64,000 nt of DNA from Chelydra serpentina (taxonomy: Eukaryota; Chordata; Testudines; Chelydridae): positions 682,001-746,000 of the forward strand of contig JBAIAC010000131.1 in the NCBI GenBank assembly GCA_037349315.1, written 5' to 3'. Both the position numbers and the translations under genes were made by a program. Shown one piece after another: positions 34,481-46,294 of this stretch (the first letter of the stretch is position 1; every line of letters starts with the position of its first letter). Under the pieces are notes generated by a model. The model saw nothing but the letters and a program-made list of their open reading frames with translations. It was not told where the DNA came from and made no database searches.

Positions 34481-34608
34481 AGTGTAGATGCGTCAGAACT
34501 TCTGCTCCAGCTCTTGCTGCAGCTTTTCCTAGAACTCGTTCGCTGTTCAGTTAGTGGTACCTGTTAGTCTATAAAGTTTAGTTTAAGTAGTTAGCATCCG
34601 GGCCGGGG

Positions 34609-36938
34609 CATGCCCCAGGCTTTAAATCGTGTGAGTCCTGCAGGCGCTCCATGCCCAGAAGCGACCCGCACTCCGATTGTCTCTGCTGCCTGGGTGAATC
34701 CCATATCAGCATCCGCTGTAAGATCTACAGGTCCTTTAAGCCCAGGACCAAAAAGGAAAGAGATTTCTCATGGAGTCAGCATTGACTCCCACCCCGGTGC
34801 GCTGAGCGGAATCGGCACCCGGTACCTTGTCTTCGGTGCGCGGCGACCCCCCAGCACCTTTGGGTGGCCGGCACCGTTCCCCGTCGAAAAAGCAAAGGAA
34901 GGTGCCGTCGTCTCATCGGTGTCAAGACAAGGAAAAGGGAGAGGCTAGACCCACGTTGGGCAGCCCTGATTCTCACCCGGGCCCCAGAGCTCTGACTCAC
35001 GTCGAGCAGAGCAGCCCGGTTGCGTCGACGCTGGCCTCTCCGGACACCCGGATGCCTTCGACGCTGGAGGCCTTCCAAGCAGCTAAAGACATCATGTCGC
35101 TGCAGGTGCCGGCAGTTCCGGCACCGGGGCCCCGCTCTAGAAGCAAGCTGCCACTGGTCTCCAGGCAGTTGACCCTGACCGGGTGCAGATCCAGGTCAAG
35201 GGACCGTTCCCGGGACCGCTCTTCGCTCAGCTCCCAATCCGGCCATAGCCCACAGCCTCCGCTCTCGTCGCCTGCGAGGCTCTCTGGTAAGGTGCCGTCG
35301 GATCACAACTCCGGGCACCGCTCCAGGCAGAGCAGGGTGTCGCGACACGGCAGACATCGGTGCCATAGATGCTCCCGTTCGAGTCAGAGCTACCGCAGCT
35401 GTTCCCGCCACGGCTACCGCCGCTCATGCTCCAGTTCCTTCTCCTCGAGGCACCGGGCCCATGACTCCCGTCGGAGATCACCGGTTCCGCATTGTTGCAG
35501 AACTAGGCATCGCAGCCTCTCAAGGGGCAGTAGCTTGAGATGGTACCGCTCCTCGACATCAGAGTCCCGGTCACGATACAAATGCCATCGGCGGCACCGT
35601 AGATCTTATCGCTCTCACGGCACCGACAGGTCGATGTTCACGCCAATGGTGAGCCACACAAAGGGCACCGTGTTCCAACCTGACCAGCTGGTGCCGCCGG
35701 TGCCACTGCAAGGTTAATGGCAAGGGGCTCCATGGCAGGGACAGTGGTGCCAATGGACCCCTTGGCCCCCAGGACAGGCCCAGCTGGATACTCGTTCGGT
35801 GGCAGGAGCATCTGAGACTCCCTCGGCCACACTATCCAGGGCCCCAAGGGACAGATCGGCGGACCAAGGGTCCTCGGCAGTGCAACCGGACTCCAAGCTA
35901 GGTGTCGACCCCGCGGTGCCGGCCGATGCGCAGAGCTCCGTACCGACATCCTCCCCTGTGCCGGAGGACAAGGTCGCAGCCCCACCACCCTCCGCACCGC
36001 AGGAGGACTTCAGGGCTCACCAGGAGCTATTGAAGCGAGTTGCCTCAAACCTCCAGCTCCAAGCTGAGGAGATGGAAGGGCCCTCAGACTCGCTCTTTAA
36101 CGTCCTTTCGTCCTCGGCACTGGGCAGAGTGGCGCTCCTGCTACACGAAGGGGTTGCCAACATCTCAAACGCCGGCCTCACTTGCGCCCATATCCAAAAA
36201 GGCAGAGCGCAAATACTTCGTACCCACGAAGGGACATTAATTCTTATATACCAACCCGGCGCCCAACTCCCTGGTCGTGGAATCCATCAACCACGGGGAG
36301 CAACAGGGTCCTACACCTAAGAATAAGAACTCAAAAAGGCTGGACTCATTTGGAAGGAAATTGTATTCATCCTCGAGTTTCCAGCTCCGGGTGGCCAGCC
36401 ATCAGGCCCTCCTCAGTTGCTATGACTTCAACCTGTGGGGATCGCTCCAAAAATTTGAGCCCTCCCTCCCAGAGCGTGAGAGGAAGGAATTCAAGGCGTT
36501 GGCAGAAGAAGGTGCCGCCGCCACAAGAGCCGCTCTACAGGTGTCGTCGGACGCAGCCGACACAACGGCTCGGTCCATGGCTTCAGCGGTGTCCATGCGC
36601 AGAGTGTTGTGGCTACTCCTGTCTGGGCTGTCCATGGAGGCACAGTCGGTGATGCAGGATCTCCCATTCGACGGCAAAGACCTGTTCGCGGAGCAAACAG
36701 ACGTGAGACTCCATGGCATGAAGGACTCGCGTACTACCCTGCAAACCCTTGGGCTCTACGTCCCGCCAGCCAAAGACAAGCCTAAACCGCAGGCTCCGGC
36801 CCCGGCGCCCCAGCCATGACACGAGCCAGCCTATAAGAGGTCCAGATCGCAAAAGAGGCAACCTCAGAGGCAGTCCCACTCCGCCCCGCAACCTGGGCCC
36901 TCCAGGGGCAAGCAGCAGGGCAAAAGGTGGTTTTGACT
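34609..36938 (+). pseudogene. DIRS A2 gag, broken
   Basis: It carries the N-terminal cysteine cluster (about 34630-34735, first Cys pair in CESCRRSMP), then a 296-codon frame (34827-35717). This joins VRGDPPAP and MPSTLEAFQAAKD to a long Arg/Ser/His-rich region (about 35180-35640) in one frame, showing the ancestral gag was continuous there. A CAA-to-TAA change stops it at 35717. The capsid-like part includes QEDFRAHQELLKRVASN, a shifted segment at 36160-36310, then RYDFNLW-type and LPFDGKDLFAEQTDVRLH sequence to 36819, where a TGA replaces a sense codon before the basic tail. The conserved ATG at 34610 is out of frame with the cysteine cluster. Confidence 0.83.
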
Positions 36939-38790
36939 GGGGGCAGGAGGGTATCCGGGTGTTTCCCGAGAAGACCCTCCTACAAATAAAGTTAGCCTTC
37001 AGCAACCGCTTGTGTGCGTTCCTTGCGCAATGGTCCCGTATAACATCAGATCGCTGGGTCCTGAATACCATTGCCTGGGGCTACACGCTCCACTTTGTGT
37101 CTCCTCTTCCCTCCCACCCCCCTCCCAGATGCGGCATGGTAGACCCGTCACATCTACCCCTGCAGCAGCAGGAGGTGCGCCAGCTCCTCAGTCTGGTAGC
37201 CATAGAGGGAGTTCCAAGGGACTTTCAAGGAAAGGGGTTCTACTTCCGTTACTTCCTTATCCCGAAAGCGAAAGGGGGCCTCAGGCCTATCCTAGATTTA
37301 CGCAGCCTCAATCGGTTCATGGTAAAATGCCGATTTCGCATGGTTTCCCTAATAAAGATTCCCTCCTTTGACCCGGGCGACTGGTATGCGGCCCTGGACC
37401 TCCAGGACGCATATTTCCATATTCACATATTTGAAGGGCACAGCCGTTCCCTTGGTTTCCTGGTGGGACAGGACCACTACCAGTTTACGGTCCTCCCCTT
37501 TGGCCTGTCCACCGTGCCCAGGGTATTCACGAAGTGCATGGCGGTCGTGGCGGCCTATCGCAGACGCCGAGTGGTCGAGCTATTCCCGTACCTCGATGAC
37601 TGGCTGCTCAAGGGCAACTCGAGGTCGCAGGTACAAAACCACTTGAAGCTGCTCTTGGCTACCTGGGCCAACCTGGGCCTCCTGGTAAACGAGGCCAAGT
37701 CGACGTTGGTTCCGGTTCAGCGCATAGAGTTCATAGGCCCATAGAGTTTCCCGTGACCACAGCCAGGGCCTGCCTACAGCTCCTGGGCCACATGGCGGCG
37801 TGCACATACGTGGTCCATCACGCCAGACTTCGAATGAGGCCCCTCCAACTCTGGCTAGCCTCAGAGTTCTCCCAGGCTCGGGACAGCCTGGACTAAGTCC
37901 TAACGGTGCCGGGTCGGGTAATCACCTCCCTTCAGTGGTGGACTTCCCCGGTCAATATGTTACAAGGGATCCCTTTCCGGGACCCGATTCCGTTGCTGGA
38001 CTTAGTGTCGGATGCGTCGGACTTGGGCTGGGGGGCCCACATAGGGAACTCTCAAACCCAGGGAATGTGGTCGGCCGCGGAGCTCTCCCTGCACATAAAC
38101 GTCAAGGAGCTCAGAGTAATACGCTTAGCCTGTGCGGCGTTCAGCTCGTGACTGCGCAGGAGGGTGGTCAGAGTCCTTACGGACAACACCGCCGCAATGT
38201 TCTACATCAACAGGCAGGGCGGGACGAGGTCCTTGGCCCTCTGCCAGGAAGCCCTCAGCCTCTGGGAGTTCTGTATAGCCCACAATATCTCCCTCAAGGC
38301 ATTCCACCTGCCGGGCGTCAGCAACACCCAGGTCGATCGCCTGAGCAGGGTCTTCTCCTCACAACACAAGTAGTCGCTCCACTCAGAGGTCGCAGGTCGG
38401 CTCTTCCGCACGTGGGGCACTCCCCAAGTAGACCTGTTCGCGACCCGGCAGAACCGATGTTGCCATCGGTTCTGCTCCAGGAGCGGGCTGGGGAAGGATG
38501 CAGTCTCAAATGCCTTCCTCTTGTCATGGTCGGCCCAGCTCCTCTATGCGTTTCCCCCCTTTCCCCTTATAGACAAGGTCCTGGAAAAGGTAAAGAGGGA
38601 CAAGGCTCGCGTCCTTCTGATCGCCCCAGCGTAGGCCAGACAGCATTGGTATGGGATCCTCCTGGGATTGCTAGTGGCCCCTCCGCGTCCGTTGACGCTC
38701 CAGCCAGACCTGCTGTCCCAGGACCGGGGCCGCCTCCTCCATCCCAACCTAGCCTCCCTACGCTTGACAGCGTGGCTGCTCAGTGGCTAG
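36939..38790 (+). pseudogene. DIRS A2 RT, RNase H, methyltransferase-like frame, broken
   Basis: RT is open from within gag to 37744 and carries ALDLQDAYFHIHIFEGH, QFTVLPFGLSTVPRVFTK and VVELFPYLDDWLLKGNS, so palm and YLDD are in one frame here. About 85 nt are deleted at 37738-37741. RNase H is readable as LVSDASDLGWGAHIGNS, LHINVKELRVI and VLTDNTAAMFYINRQGG, interrupted by a TGA near 38150. The 3' part includes VDLFATRQNRCCHRFC and FPPFPLIDKVLEK, the methyltransferase-like segment, and ends at TAG 38788-38790. Several other stops occur. Confidence 0.87.
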
Positions 38791-38803
38791 ACGCAGAGGA
38801 AAC

Positions 38804-39839
38804 AATGTATTCGGAAGGAGTCAGGAGCATCCTCCTGGAAAGTAGGAAAATATCCTACGAAGGCTTACCACTTTGCCAGGCTTACCTGGCGAAGTGGTCC
38901 AGGTTCTCTAGGTGGGCGGGCGAGCGGGGTACCTCCCCGAGGTGCACCCCGCTCCAGCTTATCCTCGAGTACCTCCTTCACCTTAGAACTCAAGGTCTAG
39001 CACCTTTCTCCGTCAGGGTGCACCTGGCTGCTATATCGGCATTCTGTCCGCCAGTCCAGGGCCGCTCGGTCTTCTCTCATGCCATGATCGGGCGCTTCCT
39101 CAAGGGTCTAGACCGTTCCTTTCCATATGCTAGGACCCCCGTTCCCCAGTGGGATTTAAACTTGGTGTTATCTCGCCTCACGGGGCCCCCGTTCGATCCC
39201 CTGGCCACATGCTCCTGGTCTCTCCTTTCTTGGAAGGTAGCCTTCCTAGTGGCTATTACGTCAGCCCGAAGGGTGTCAGAGCTCAGGGCCCTGACCTAAA
39301 ACCCCCCTTTCACGGTCTTTTACAAGGACAAGGTCCAACTCTGCCTAAACCCGGCTTTCCTCCCTAAAGTGGTCTCCGCTTTTCACATGGGCCAGGATAT
39401 CTTCCTACCTGTCCTTTGCCCCACACCTCATGCCTCGGACGAGGAACGCCACCTCCACGCGCTTGACGTGAGCAGGGCGCTGGCTTTTTACCTGGATCGG
39501 ATTAAGCCGTTTCGTAGATCTCCGCAACTATTTGTTGCCTCAGCCGAGCGCATGAGGGGTCAGCCGATCTCCACCCAGAGGCTTTTCCAGTGGATTACTT
39601 CGTGCTTCCACACATGCTACGAATTGGCGAAGGTTCCCCCACCGCCTGTTGTGAGGGCGCACTCAACGAGGGCGCAAGCCTCGTCGGCTGCCTTTGTAAC
39701 CCATGTCCCTATCCAGGACATCTGTAGGGCCGCTACCTGGTCCTCAGTTCACATGTTCACCTCGCACTATGCGATCGTCTCCCACGCTAGGGATGACGCT
39801 GGTTTTGGTAGAGCTATGCTCCGGCCAGAGAGGTTGTGA
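38804..39839 (+). pseudogene. DIRS A2 tyrosine recombinase, split by one stop
   Basis: It starts at ATG 38804 (MYSEGVRSILLESRK) in the -1 frame relative to RT. A short in-frame insertion follows (ISYEGLPLCQAYLAKW). The N-terminal part runs to the arginine I motif TSARRVSELRALT and stops at TAA 39297-39299 where A3 has TCA. The C-terminal part has HMGQDIFLPVLCP, RAHSTRAQASSAAF (the HxxR motif) and ATWSSVHMFTSHY, with the catalytic Tyr at 39768-39770, ending PERL at 39839. All catalytic residues are present; only the stop and a nearby lost base break it. The same frame stays open upstream to 37800. Confidence 0.9.
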
Positions 39840-39876
39840 ACTCCTACCCACCTCCATCACACATAGCTTGCAATCA

Positions 39877-39985
39877 CCTACTGTGGAATAGACATGAGCA
39901 ATCACTCGAAGAAGAAAGGACAGTTACGTGTTCCATAACTGGCGTTCTTCGAGATGTGTTGCTCAGGTCTATTCCACATCCCGCC
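39877..39985 (+). repeat. DIRS A2 internal complementary region
   Basis: CTACTGTGGAATAGACATGA through CGAAGAAG is complementary to 34290-34326. AAAGGACAGTTACGTGTTCC through GGTCTATTCCACA is complementary to the last 66 nt of the element. The halves abut with no spacer. Confidence 0.92.
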
Positions 39986-40011
39986 CTCCTTCCCCTCTGT
40001 CGGAGTTGGTC

Positions 40012-40230
40012 CGGCAAGAAGGAACTGAGGGTGGGGGGAGTGCGCGGCTCCCCTTATAGCGCGCTGTAGAGGCGCCACTCCAGGGGTCGCAGCAGCGCTC
40101 CCCCTACGGGTACTGCTAAGGGAAAATCTTCCGGCACCAATGCGCGTGGCGAGTACACACAGCTACTGTGGAATAGACCTGAGCAACACATCTCGAAGAA
40201 CGCCAGTTACGGAACAGGTAACTGTCCTTT
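40012..40230 (+). repeat. DIRS A2 right inverted terminal repeat
   Basis: From CGGCAAGAAGGAACTGAGGG to ACTGTCCTTT, complementary to the left repeat, with the distinct right-end terminal sequence that is mirrored in the ICR. Confidence 0.88.
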
Positions 40231-41078
40231 ATGAAAGGAGGAGCTGTGCATGGTAACCATTCTGTCCCGAGGGCCGTGTTCTGGAGCTGTTGCTCTCAGA
40301 ACCAGTCAGTGTTCAGAAAGCAGTGTGTAATCTGTGCCTCACAATCTCAGATACAGTACATTTTCTCAGTAAGATGCATCTAGTCTGAAACCATCAGCAC
40401 ATCTTAAAAAAAACAGGACAGCACCTGCCAAGCCATAGTCTCTTCATACCATCAACATCAAGTCCTGACTGCTAGTCCTATGTGCTAACATTAAGGACCA
40501 GATTTCCAAGAAAGCCGAACGTATTGAGTCTTGAGCTGTCGCGACAATCTGGCTCCATATATCTTGTGCCTCGGTGTGCTCTTCTCTGGTTGTCAGGCAG
40601 GTTCTTGTTCCAGGTAACTTCCTAGCATGCACTGTGCTATTGACAATGCATCACCCACACAACGCCATTGGGGCTATGCCTGTGCCTTCTGCAGAATTCC
40701 TCTATTCTGTAAATATGGACTAACCAGCTCCCTGGAGCCACCCTATGGCTGATACAACTTCAGCAGCTTAGTGCAATGCTGGGGAATAGCTCAGGAGAGG
40801 AGTCAGCAGTCTGTAGCAGGGTTGGATTTCACAAAACACTGGCAGGTCTCTTTGCTTTCTGATGTGGCAAAGGCCCAATGTGCCCCAGTGTTAGGGGGAT
40901 TCAAGAGGCTGTTCTAGTACTGCTTGGGCCTTCTGTGCCATTTGCAGGGCTCCTTGAATTCTGAACAAGGAACCCATGCCACATGCGGTGACAGGCATTT
41001 ATTCCGTTTTATACTCTGCAGGGCAAAAGTACCTTAATTCTCCTGCTTTACCTTGTGTTCCTCTTTCCTGTTAAATAG
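40231..41078. other. Intronic DNA, nothing recognised
   Basis: No transposon or RNA gene recognised. The last bases (TCTTTCCTGTTAAATAG) form the acceptor of the next OGDH exon. Confidence 0.5.
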
Positions 41079-41233
41079 ATGGCTTACTGCCAGCACGTTG
41101 GCGTGGAGTTCATGTTTATCAATGACCTGGAGCAATGTCAGTGGATACGACAGAAATTTGAGACTCCAGGAATCATGCAGTTCACCACTGACGAGAAACG
41201 CACCCTACTGGCAAGGCTGGTGCGGTCAACCAG
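41079..41233 (+). CDS. OGDH: OGDH exon encoding [20 protein letters not shown]
   Basis: A 155-nt exon between TTAAATAG and GTATTC. It encodes 51 residues beginning [11 protein letters not shown] and ending ARLVRST, plus two bases (AG) of an Arg codon completed by the exon at 54991. The MAYCQH...EFMFI and [10 protein letters not shown] segments are near identical to mammalian OGDH and conserved in E1 of other 2-oxoglutarate dehydrogenases. The initial Met is internal, not a translation start. The donor reads CAG|GTATTC, weaker than the neighbouring donors. Confidence 0.97.
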
Positions 41234-41394
41234 GTATTCTGCCTACCTTTTGGTGTCCCTCTGTTGCCGTCTGGATGGGGTGGTTCGGTGATGTCCTGTG
41301 GAGCTCTTAGTGCCACTGATTTGCCTATGGTACTTGTCCAGCCCCGTCACCTATGTATCTGAAACGCTCACACTCTTTAATGTATTTATCTCAC

Positions 41395-41540
41395 AGTACC
41401 CTATTATACAGATAAGGCAGTTGAGGCACAGACAGGCTACGAGACTTGCCCAAGTCTGTAGCAGAGCAGGGACTTGAATTCAGGGTTCCTGAGTCCCAGG
41501 ATAGAGCCCTAACCACTGGTCATCCTGCCTCTGGAGGTCC
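41395..41540 (+). mobile_element. MIR-like SINE fragment
   Basis: GATAAGGCAGTTGAGGCACA, GAGACTTGCCCAAGTCTG and GGGTTCCTGAGTCCCAGG, then AGCCCTAACCACTGG, match the usual order of MIR/CORE-SINE body motifs. Diverged. Confidence 0.6.
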
Positions 41541-41613
41541 TTTGTGAGACCTGTCAGTCAAGTGACTCCACTTGTGTTCACCCAAATATTGTGGTCTTAA
41601 ACTATTTATAGGA

Positions 41614-41657
41614 TCTCACACACACACACTCTCTCACACACACACACACACACCCCA
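41614..41657. repeat. (CA)n microsatellite, interrupted
   Basis: Two CA runs separated by CTCTCT within the intron after the 41079 exon. Confidence 0.95.
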
Positions 41658-41811
41658 GATTTGCCTCTGGACAGTTATTTAAATATCATCTTAGCAGGTG
41701 TAATCCAAATGTTAACACGTCTTTTCTGTGTGTTACACATATAAACATGGTGCATGCCTTGGAGTGGGAGAGGGTAGCTGGGACTTTATCTTCATGTTCC
41801 CATAAGTGCAG

Positions 41812-41982
41812 TTCTTCTTAGAGTGCTTGTTCATATCAATTCCAGTTAGGTGTGTGCACGTGCACGGCTGTCGGAAACTTTTCCCTAGCAGCTATCCGTC
41901 GAGCCAGCCGTGGAGCCCCCTGGAGTGGCTCCGGTATGGCACTCTATATACAACCCTGCTGACCCGACCCTTCTTCTGTTCC
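41812..41982 (+). repeat. DIRS B left inverted terminal repeat
   Basis: From TTCTTCTTAGAGTGCTTGTT through TTCTTCTGTTCCTTCT, pairing imperfectly with 47480-47685 (for example GTGGAGCCCCCTGGAGTGG against CTCCAAGGGTCTCCAC). It contains ACTCTATATACAACC, TATA-like. Confidence 0.83.
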
Positions 41983-42139
41983 TTCTCAGTGACGGTTGTT
42001 GGAACAGTGGTCTCTTGCTTGCACTAATCCCTAGCTTTTCTGCTAATCTCTGTATATAGTTACCCATTGTTAATTAATAGTTCTTAGTTGTTAATTGTAG
42101 TCTCACTACTTAGCGGGTTTGGGGGGCTCTCCCTCCAAC

Positions 42140-44367
42140 ATGTGCTCCGCAGGGCCTCGGGGCATGTCGTCTCAGGGCTTCAAACCCTGTAGTTCCTGCA
42201 CTAAGCCTATGCCCACGGGCGACGCCCACGACTCCTGCCTCCGGTGTCTGGGAGAAGCCCATCAATTGGACAAGTGCAAGATCTGCAAGGCTTTCAAGCC
42301 TCGCACCAGGAAGGAGAGGAACATACGCCTAAAGCAACTCCTCATGGAGTCAGCCCTCCGTCCGCAGCAGGACCCGGACCCGAGCGCCTCGGTGTGGAGT
42401 GCCCCTCGTTCTGCGGTGCCGAGAAAGGACTTGGTGCGCCAACCCAGGAGCCACCAGTCACCTGGGCCCCAGAAGCGCTCTCCCCAGCACTGCTCTCATT
42501 CCCCAGTTGCCCGCAAGAAACAGGCCAAAGGGAAATCTCCCCAGCGGGTTGCTACAGCTACTGCACCCCCAGAAGGGAATGGTGCCGGGGATGGGCCTAT
42601 GGCCAACAGACCCTCAGGCCGCGCATAGCCATCGTGGGCCCTTGTCTCTCCAGGAAGTCCTACTCTCCACCCCTAACACCTTCAAAGCTGCTAGGGGACT
42701 CATCGAGATGACCGCACCCAAGTCTCCCACTATGAGGGATAAGCCTACACTCCCTCGGAGCATGGCACCGTCTAGAGGCAAGCCAGCCATGTTGTGTCCA
42801 TCTGCCCCCCGACCTGGATCTCCACGCATCTCTGAGTCCCGGCGCCGCTCTGACTCACTGAGCCACTCCCGTTCGAGGTGATAGTCGGCGGATAAGTCGT
42901 GATCCCGCTCGAGGTCCAGGTCCCATTCTGTGACCTCGCGGCACTGTTCTCAGCACCGTCCTCAGCCTGCACACAGTTCATCTTCCAGGCATCGCTCGAC
43001 GGACCGGCACTGCTCCCCAACGCGACACCGCTCCCACTCGAGACACGTCACAGCACCTCTCCCCGCTTCGGCACCGTCCTCGATCGCGGCGCCGTTCTTC
43101 ATCGCCACACCGTTCCCCGCCTCGGCGCAACTCTACGGCACCGCTCTGCTTCGCTGCAGTGTTCCGCACCCCGCCATCACTCCCCACAGTGGCATTGTCC
43201 TGCATCGTGGCACCGATTGACATCGCGGCCCTGCTACACTTCACGGCATGCATCCTGCCCATCGTAGAAGGATGTTGCTCTGGTGCAGTCCCGCACCGCT
43301 CCCCCTTGGCCGTCCTGCTCAAGGTCGCTCTCCCTCCACTCAGGCAGGGCATCGGGGGCATTGAGGCGCCCAGATCAGGGCCGGGCAGCCTAAGGCAGGA
43401 CGCTTTGGTGCCCAAATGGCAGCCTCAATGGCAGTTCTGGACCCCTTGGGCATATGATCAGGCCCAGGGCGCCCCTCCTGGTATTCCACAGCCTCCCCGT
43501 TCGTGATCTCGCCTTCCAGAGGCAACTCTCAGCCACCCACCCCAGGACCCTCCACAAAACCCAGACCCAGCACCACGTTCACCTGTCGAGGCTACACCTG
43601 GTGCCCGAGAGGACCCAGTCCCTAAAGATCAAGAGACCACCACGGAACCGGTCCTACCGCTGGCTTCCTCATCATCGTCCCCTGGTGAAGTGATGGCAGG
43701 CACCTCCACCCATGGATTGCAGGGCCCTGCAGGAACTCCTCCGATGAGTAGCCCTGAATATGAATCTTTAGTCAAATAGGAAGTGGTCAAATAGGAAGAC
43801 CCAATGGTGGCCATCCTGGCACCAGAGGGCCCCTCTAGGGTAGCCTTACCCATTATAAAAACTCTTCAATCCAATGCCAAAACCATTTGGCAAACGCCTG
43901 CCTCGATCCCCCCTACGGCCAAGGGGGCTGAACGTAAATACTTTGCTCCCACTAAGGGATATGAGTATCTCTTCACCCATGCTCTCTCGTGGTGGAGGCG
44001 GTGAATGAAAAAGAGGCAAGGTCAGCATGCTTGGCTCCAGTCCTCTGGTCTTCCCCCAGAGGTCCAGCAGACCCTACAGGACCTTCCCTTTGATGGCCAG
44101 GGCCTATTTGCTGAGCAAACAAATTCCAGACTGCATAGCCTAAAGGACTCCGAGAACACAATAAAGTCCCTCGGCCTTCACACTCCCGCGACCTAAAGGA
44201 AGCCCTTTAAACTGAAGGCCATCCAGCAGCAGTCTTTTCCCCCTAGGCCCAGACAGGACTTCTCTCGTAGGAGAAGTAGATACAATCAATGCAAGCCGTC
44301 GCGTCCTCCATCTGGGCAGGGCCAAGGGCAATCCAAACCCCCTTCAGGCCCTAAGCACCCCTTTTAA
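42140..44367 (+). pseudogene. DIRS B gag, broken
   Basis: ATG 42140 is in frame with the cysteine cluster (CSSC ... CLRCLGEAH ... CKIC), spaced C-x2-C-x12-C-x2-C-x4-H-x4-C-x2-C, followed by the basic FKPRTRKERNIRLKQLLMES. This frame ends at 42628. The next domain (TPNTFKAARGLIEMTAP, then Arg/Ser-rich to 42881) is in the +1 frame. The capsid-like part (43804-44196) has AERKYFAPTKGYEYLFTH and LQDLPFDGQGLFAEQTN but lacks about 110 codons present in A copies between these motifs. It is a dead gag. Confidence 0.82.
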
Positions 44368-44389
44368 CGTGTGCACGAGGACGGAATTC

Positions 44390-46274
44390 CAGTCCACAAC
44401 CCAGTTGCCTCCCCTCTTTTCCTGAACCGTCTATCCCGCTTCTATCTTGCATGGTCCCTTATTACGTCAGACTGATGGGTGCTCCGCATGGTAGAGGCGG
44501 GATATTCTATCCAATTCTGCTCTTCCCCACCCTTCCATCCCCCTTGCCCGTCCCTCTTTAGGTACCCCTCTCACGAGCAACTTCTCGTCCAGGAAGTCCA
44601 GGCTCTCCTCACCCTAGGAGTGGTGGATAAGGTCCCTCAGTAACTCAAAGGTGGCAAGGGTTTCTACTCCCGATACTTCCCTGTCCCCAAAGCGAAGAGG
44701 GGTCTCCAGCCCATTCTGGACCTGTGGGAACCCAACAAGTTCATAGTCAGCTTGAAGTTCCACATGGTCTCCCTAAGCACAATCATCCCTTCCCTAGACC
44801 CGGGAGACTAGTACGCCGCCCTCGACATGAAGGACGCTTATTTCCACGTATCTATCACCCTGGCTCACAGACAGTTCCTCCGCTTTGTGGTGAACAAGGT
44901 GCATTACCAGTTCACAGCCCTCCCATTCGGGCTTTGCACAGCACCTTGCGTCTTCACCAAGTGCATGGTGGTTGTAACAGCCTTTCTCCACCACCACCAC
45001 GTGCATGTCTACCCTTACCTGGACGACTGGCTCCTCCAGGGCCGCTTCCGTCAGCAGGTGGAATCGCAGGTGCAGTTAGTTGGAGACACGTTCGACTAAT
45101 TAGGTATCATACGCAACGTCAGCAAATCAGTGCTCACCCCAACTCAAAGGATAGAGTTCATCGGAGCCGTTCTGGATGCGACTCAAGCAAGAGCGTTCCT
45201 GCCAGAGACGTGTCACCTGGCCCTCTCGCAGATAATCAGCAACCTTTGCAGCTTCCTTACCACCACGGCAAGGCAGTGTCTCAGGCTGTTAGGCCATATG
45301 GCATCCTGCACATACGTGATCCAACACACCCGGCTGCAACTCAGACCCTTGCAAGCGTGGCTTGCGTCTGGGTATCGGCCGGGCCACAACAGTCTGTACA
45401 CAGTGCTGACCATTCCCTCAATTCCCTACGGTGGTGGCTGAATCCCCACGTGGTAGGCACCAGCGTTCCTTTTCGCCCACCTCAACCCACCTTGACCTTA
45501 GTCACAGACACATCCGCGTTGGGCTGGGGAGCACATCTGGGAAGCCTGACAACTCAGGCAAGTAGAGGAACTGGTCTGCATATCAACGTCAAAGAACTCA
45601 GGACGATCTGCCTCACCTGCCAAGCTTTTCTGATTCGCTTGCAGGGCCACTGCCTAGCGGTATTGACGGACAACACCACGGCTATGTTTTATATAAACAA
45701 GCAAGGCGAAGCCTGCTCATCTCCTCTCTGTCAGGAAGCCCTCCTACTGTGGGAATTTTGCCTAGCCCACTCCATCCTTCTTCAGGCTTCATATCTGCCG
45801 AGCGTTCAGAATGTACTGGCGGACAGCCTGAGCAGACGTCTCCTCACACACGAGTGGTCGATTCATCCGGACATCATCCACTCCATCTTCCGCAGTTGGG
45901 GGTTTCCCCAGATCGACCTGTTCGCCACACGGGCCAACAAAAAGTGCCCAACCTTTTGCTCCTTCAGGAGCCACAGCTCAGGCTTGGTCGCAGATGCGTT
46001 TGTGATTCCATGGTCCTGGCAGCTGCTATACGCCTTCCCACCATTCCCGCTCATCCACAAAGTGCTTCTTAAAATCCACAGGGACAAGGCGGACATCATT
46101 TTGGTGGCCCCAGCTTGGCCTCACCAGTGCTGGTATCCCACCTTAATAGACTTGTCGGTCCAGTCACCGATACGGCTACCTCTCACTCCCGACCTCATTA
46201 CACAGGACCGTGGTCGCCTCCTTCACCCAGACCTTCAGTCTCTCCACCTCACAGCCTGTAGAATCCGTGGCTGA
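44390..46274 (+). pseudogene. DIRS B RT, RNase H, methyltransferase-like frame, broken
   Basis: RT motifs are YFPVPKAKRGLQPILDL, ALDMKDAYFHVSITLAH, QFTALPFGLCTAPCVFTK and VYPYLDDWLLQG. Stops occur near 44475, 44640 and 44810 and at TAA 45099. A 1-nt change near 45430 moves RNase H into the frame that is open from 44724. RNase H motifs are LVTDTSALGWGAHLG, LHINVKELRTI, VLTDNTTAMFYINKQG and VLADSLSRRL, all four acidic positions retained. The methyltransferase-like part (IDLFATRANKKCPTFC, FPPFPLIHKVLLK, VAPAWPHQCW) is complete to 46274. Confidence 0.87.
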
Positions 46275-46294
46275 ATCAGGCAGAGCTTGCCTGT

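Larger units (their letters stand above)
34290..40230 (+). mobile_element. DIRS-type retrotransposon A2, end to end (about 5.9 kb)
   Basis: Same family and plan as A1. It begins TTCTTCTTTGAGTGATTGC and ends GGAACAGGTAACTGTCCTTT. The left repeat spans 34291-34480, the right 40012-40230, the ICR 39877-39985. It differs from A1 and A3 by keeping CGA (Arg) where they have TGA in the RT. It has its own lesions: a 16-nt deletion in gag near 34760, a deletion at 37738 and a stop in the recombinase. No target duplication is seen. Confidence 0.93.
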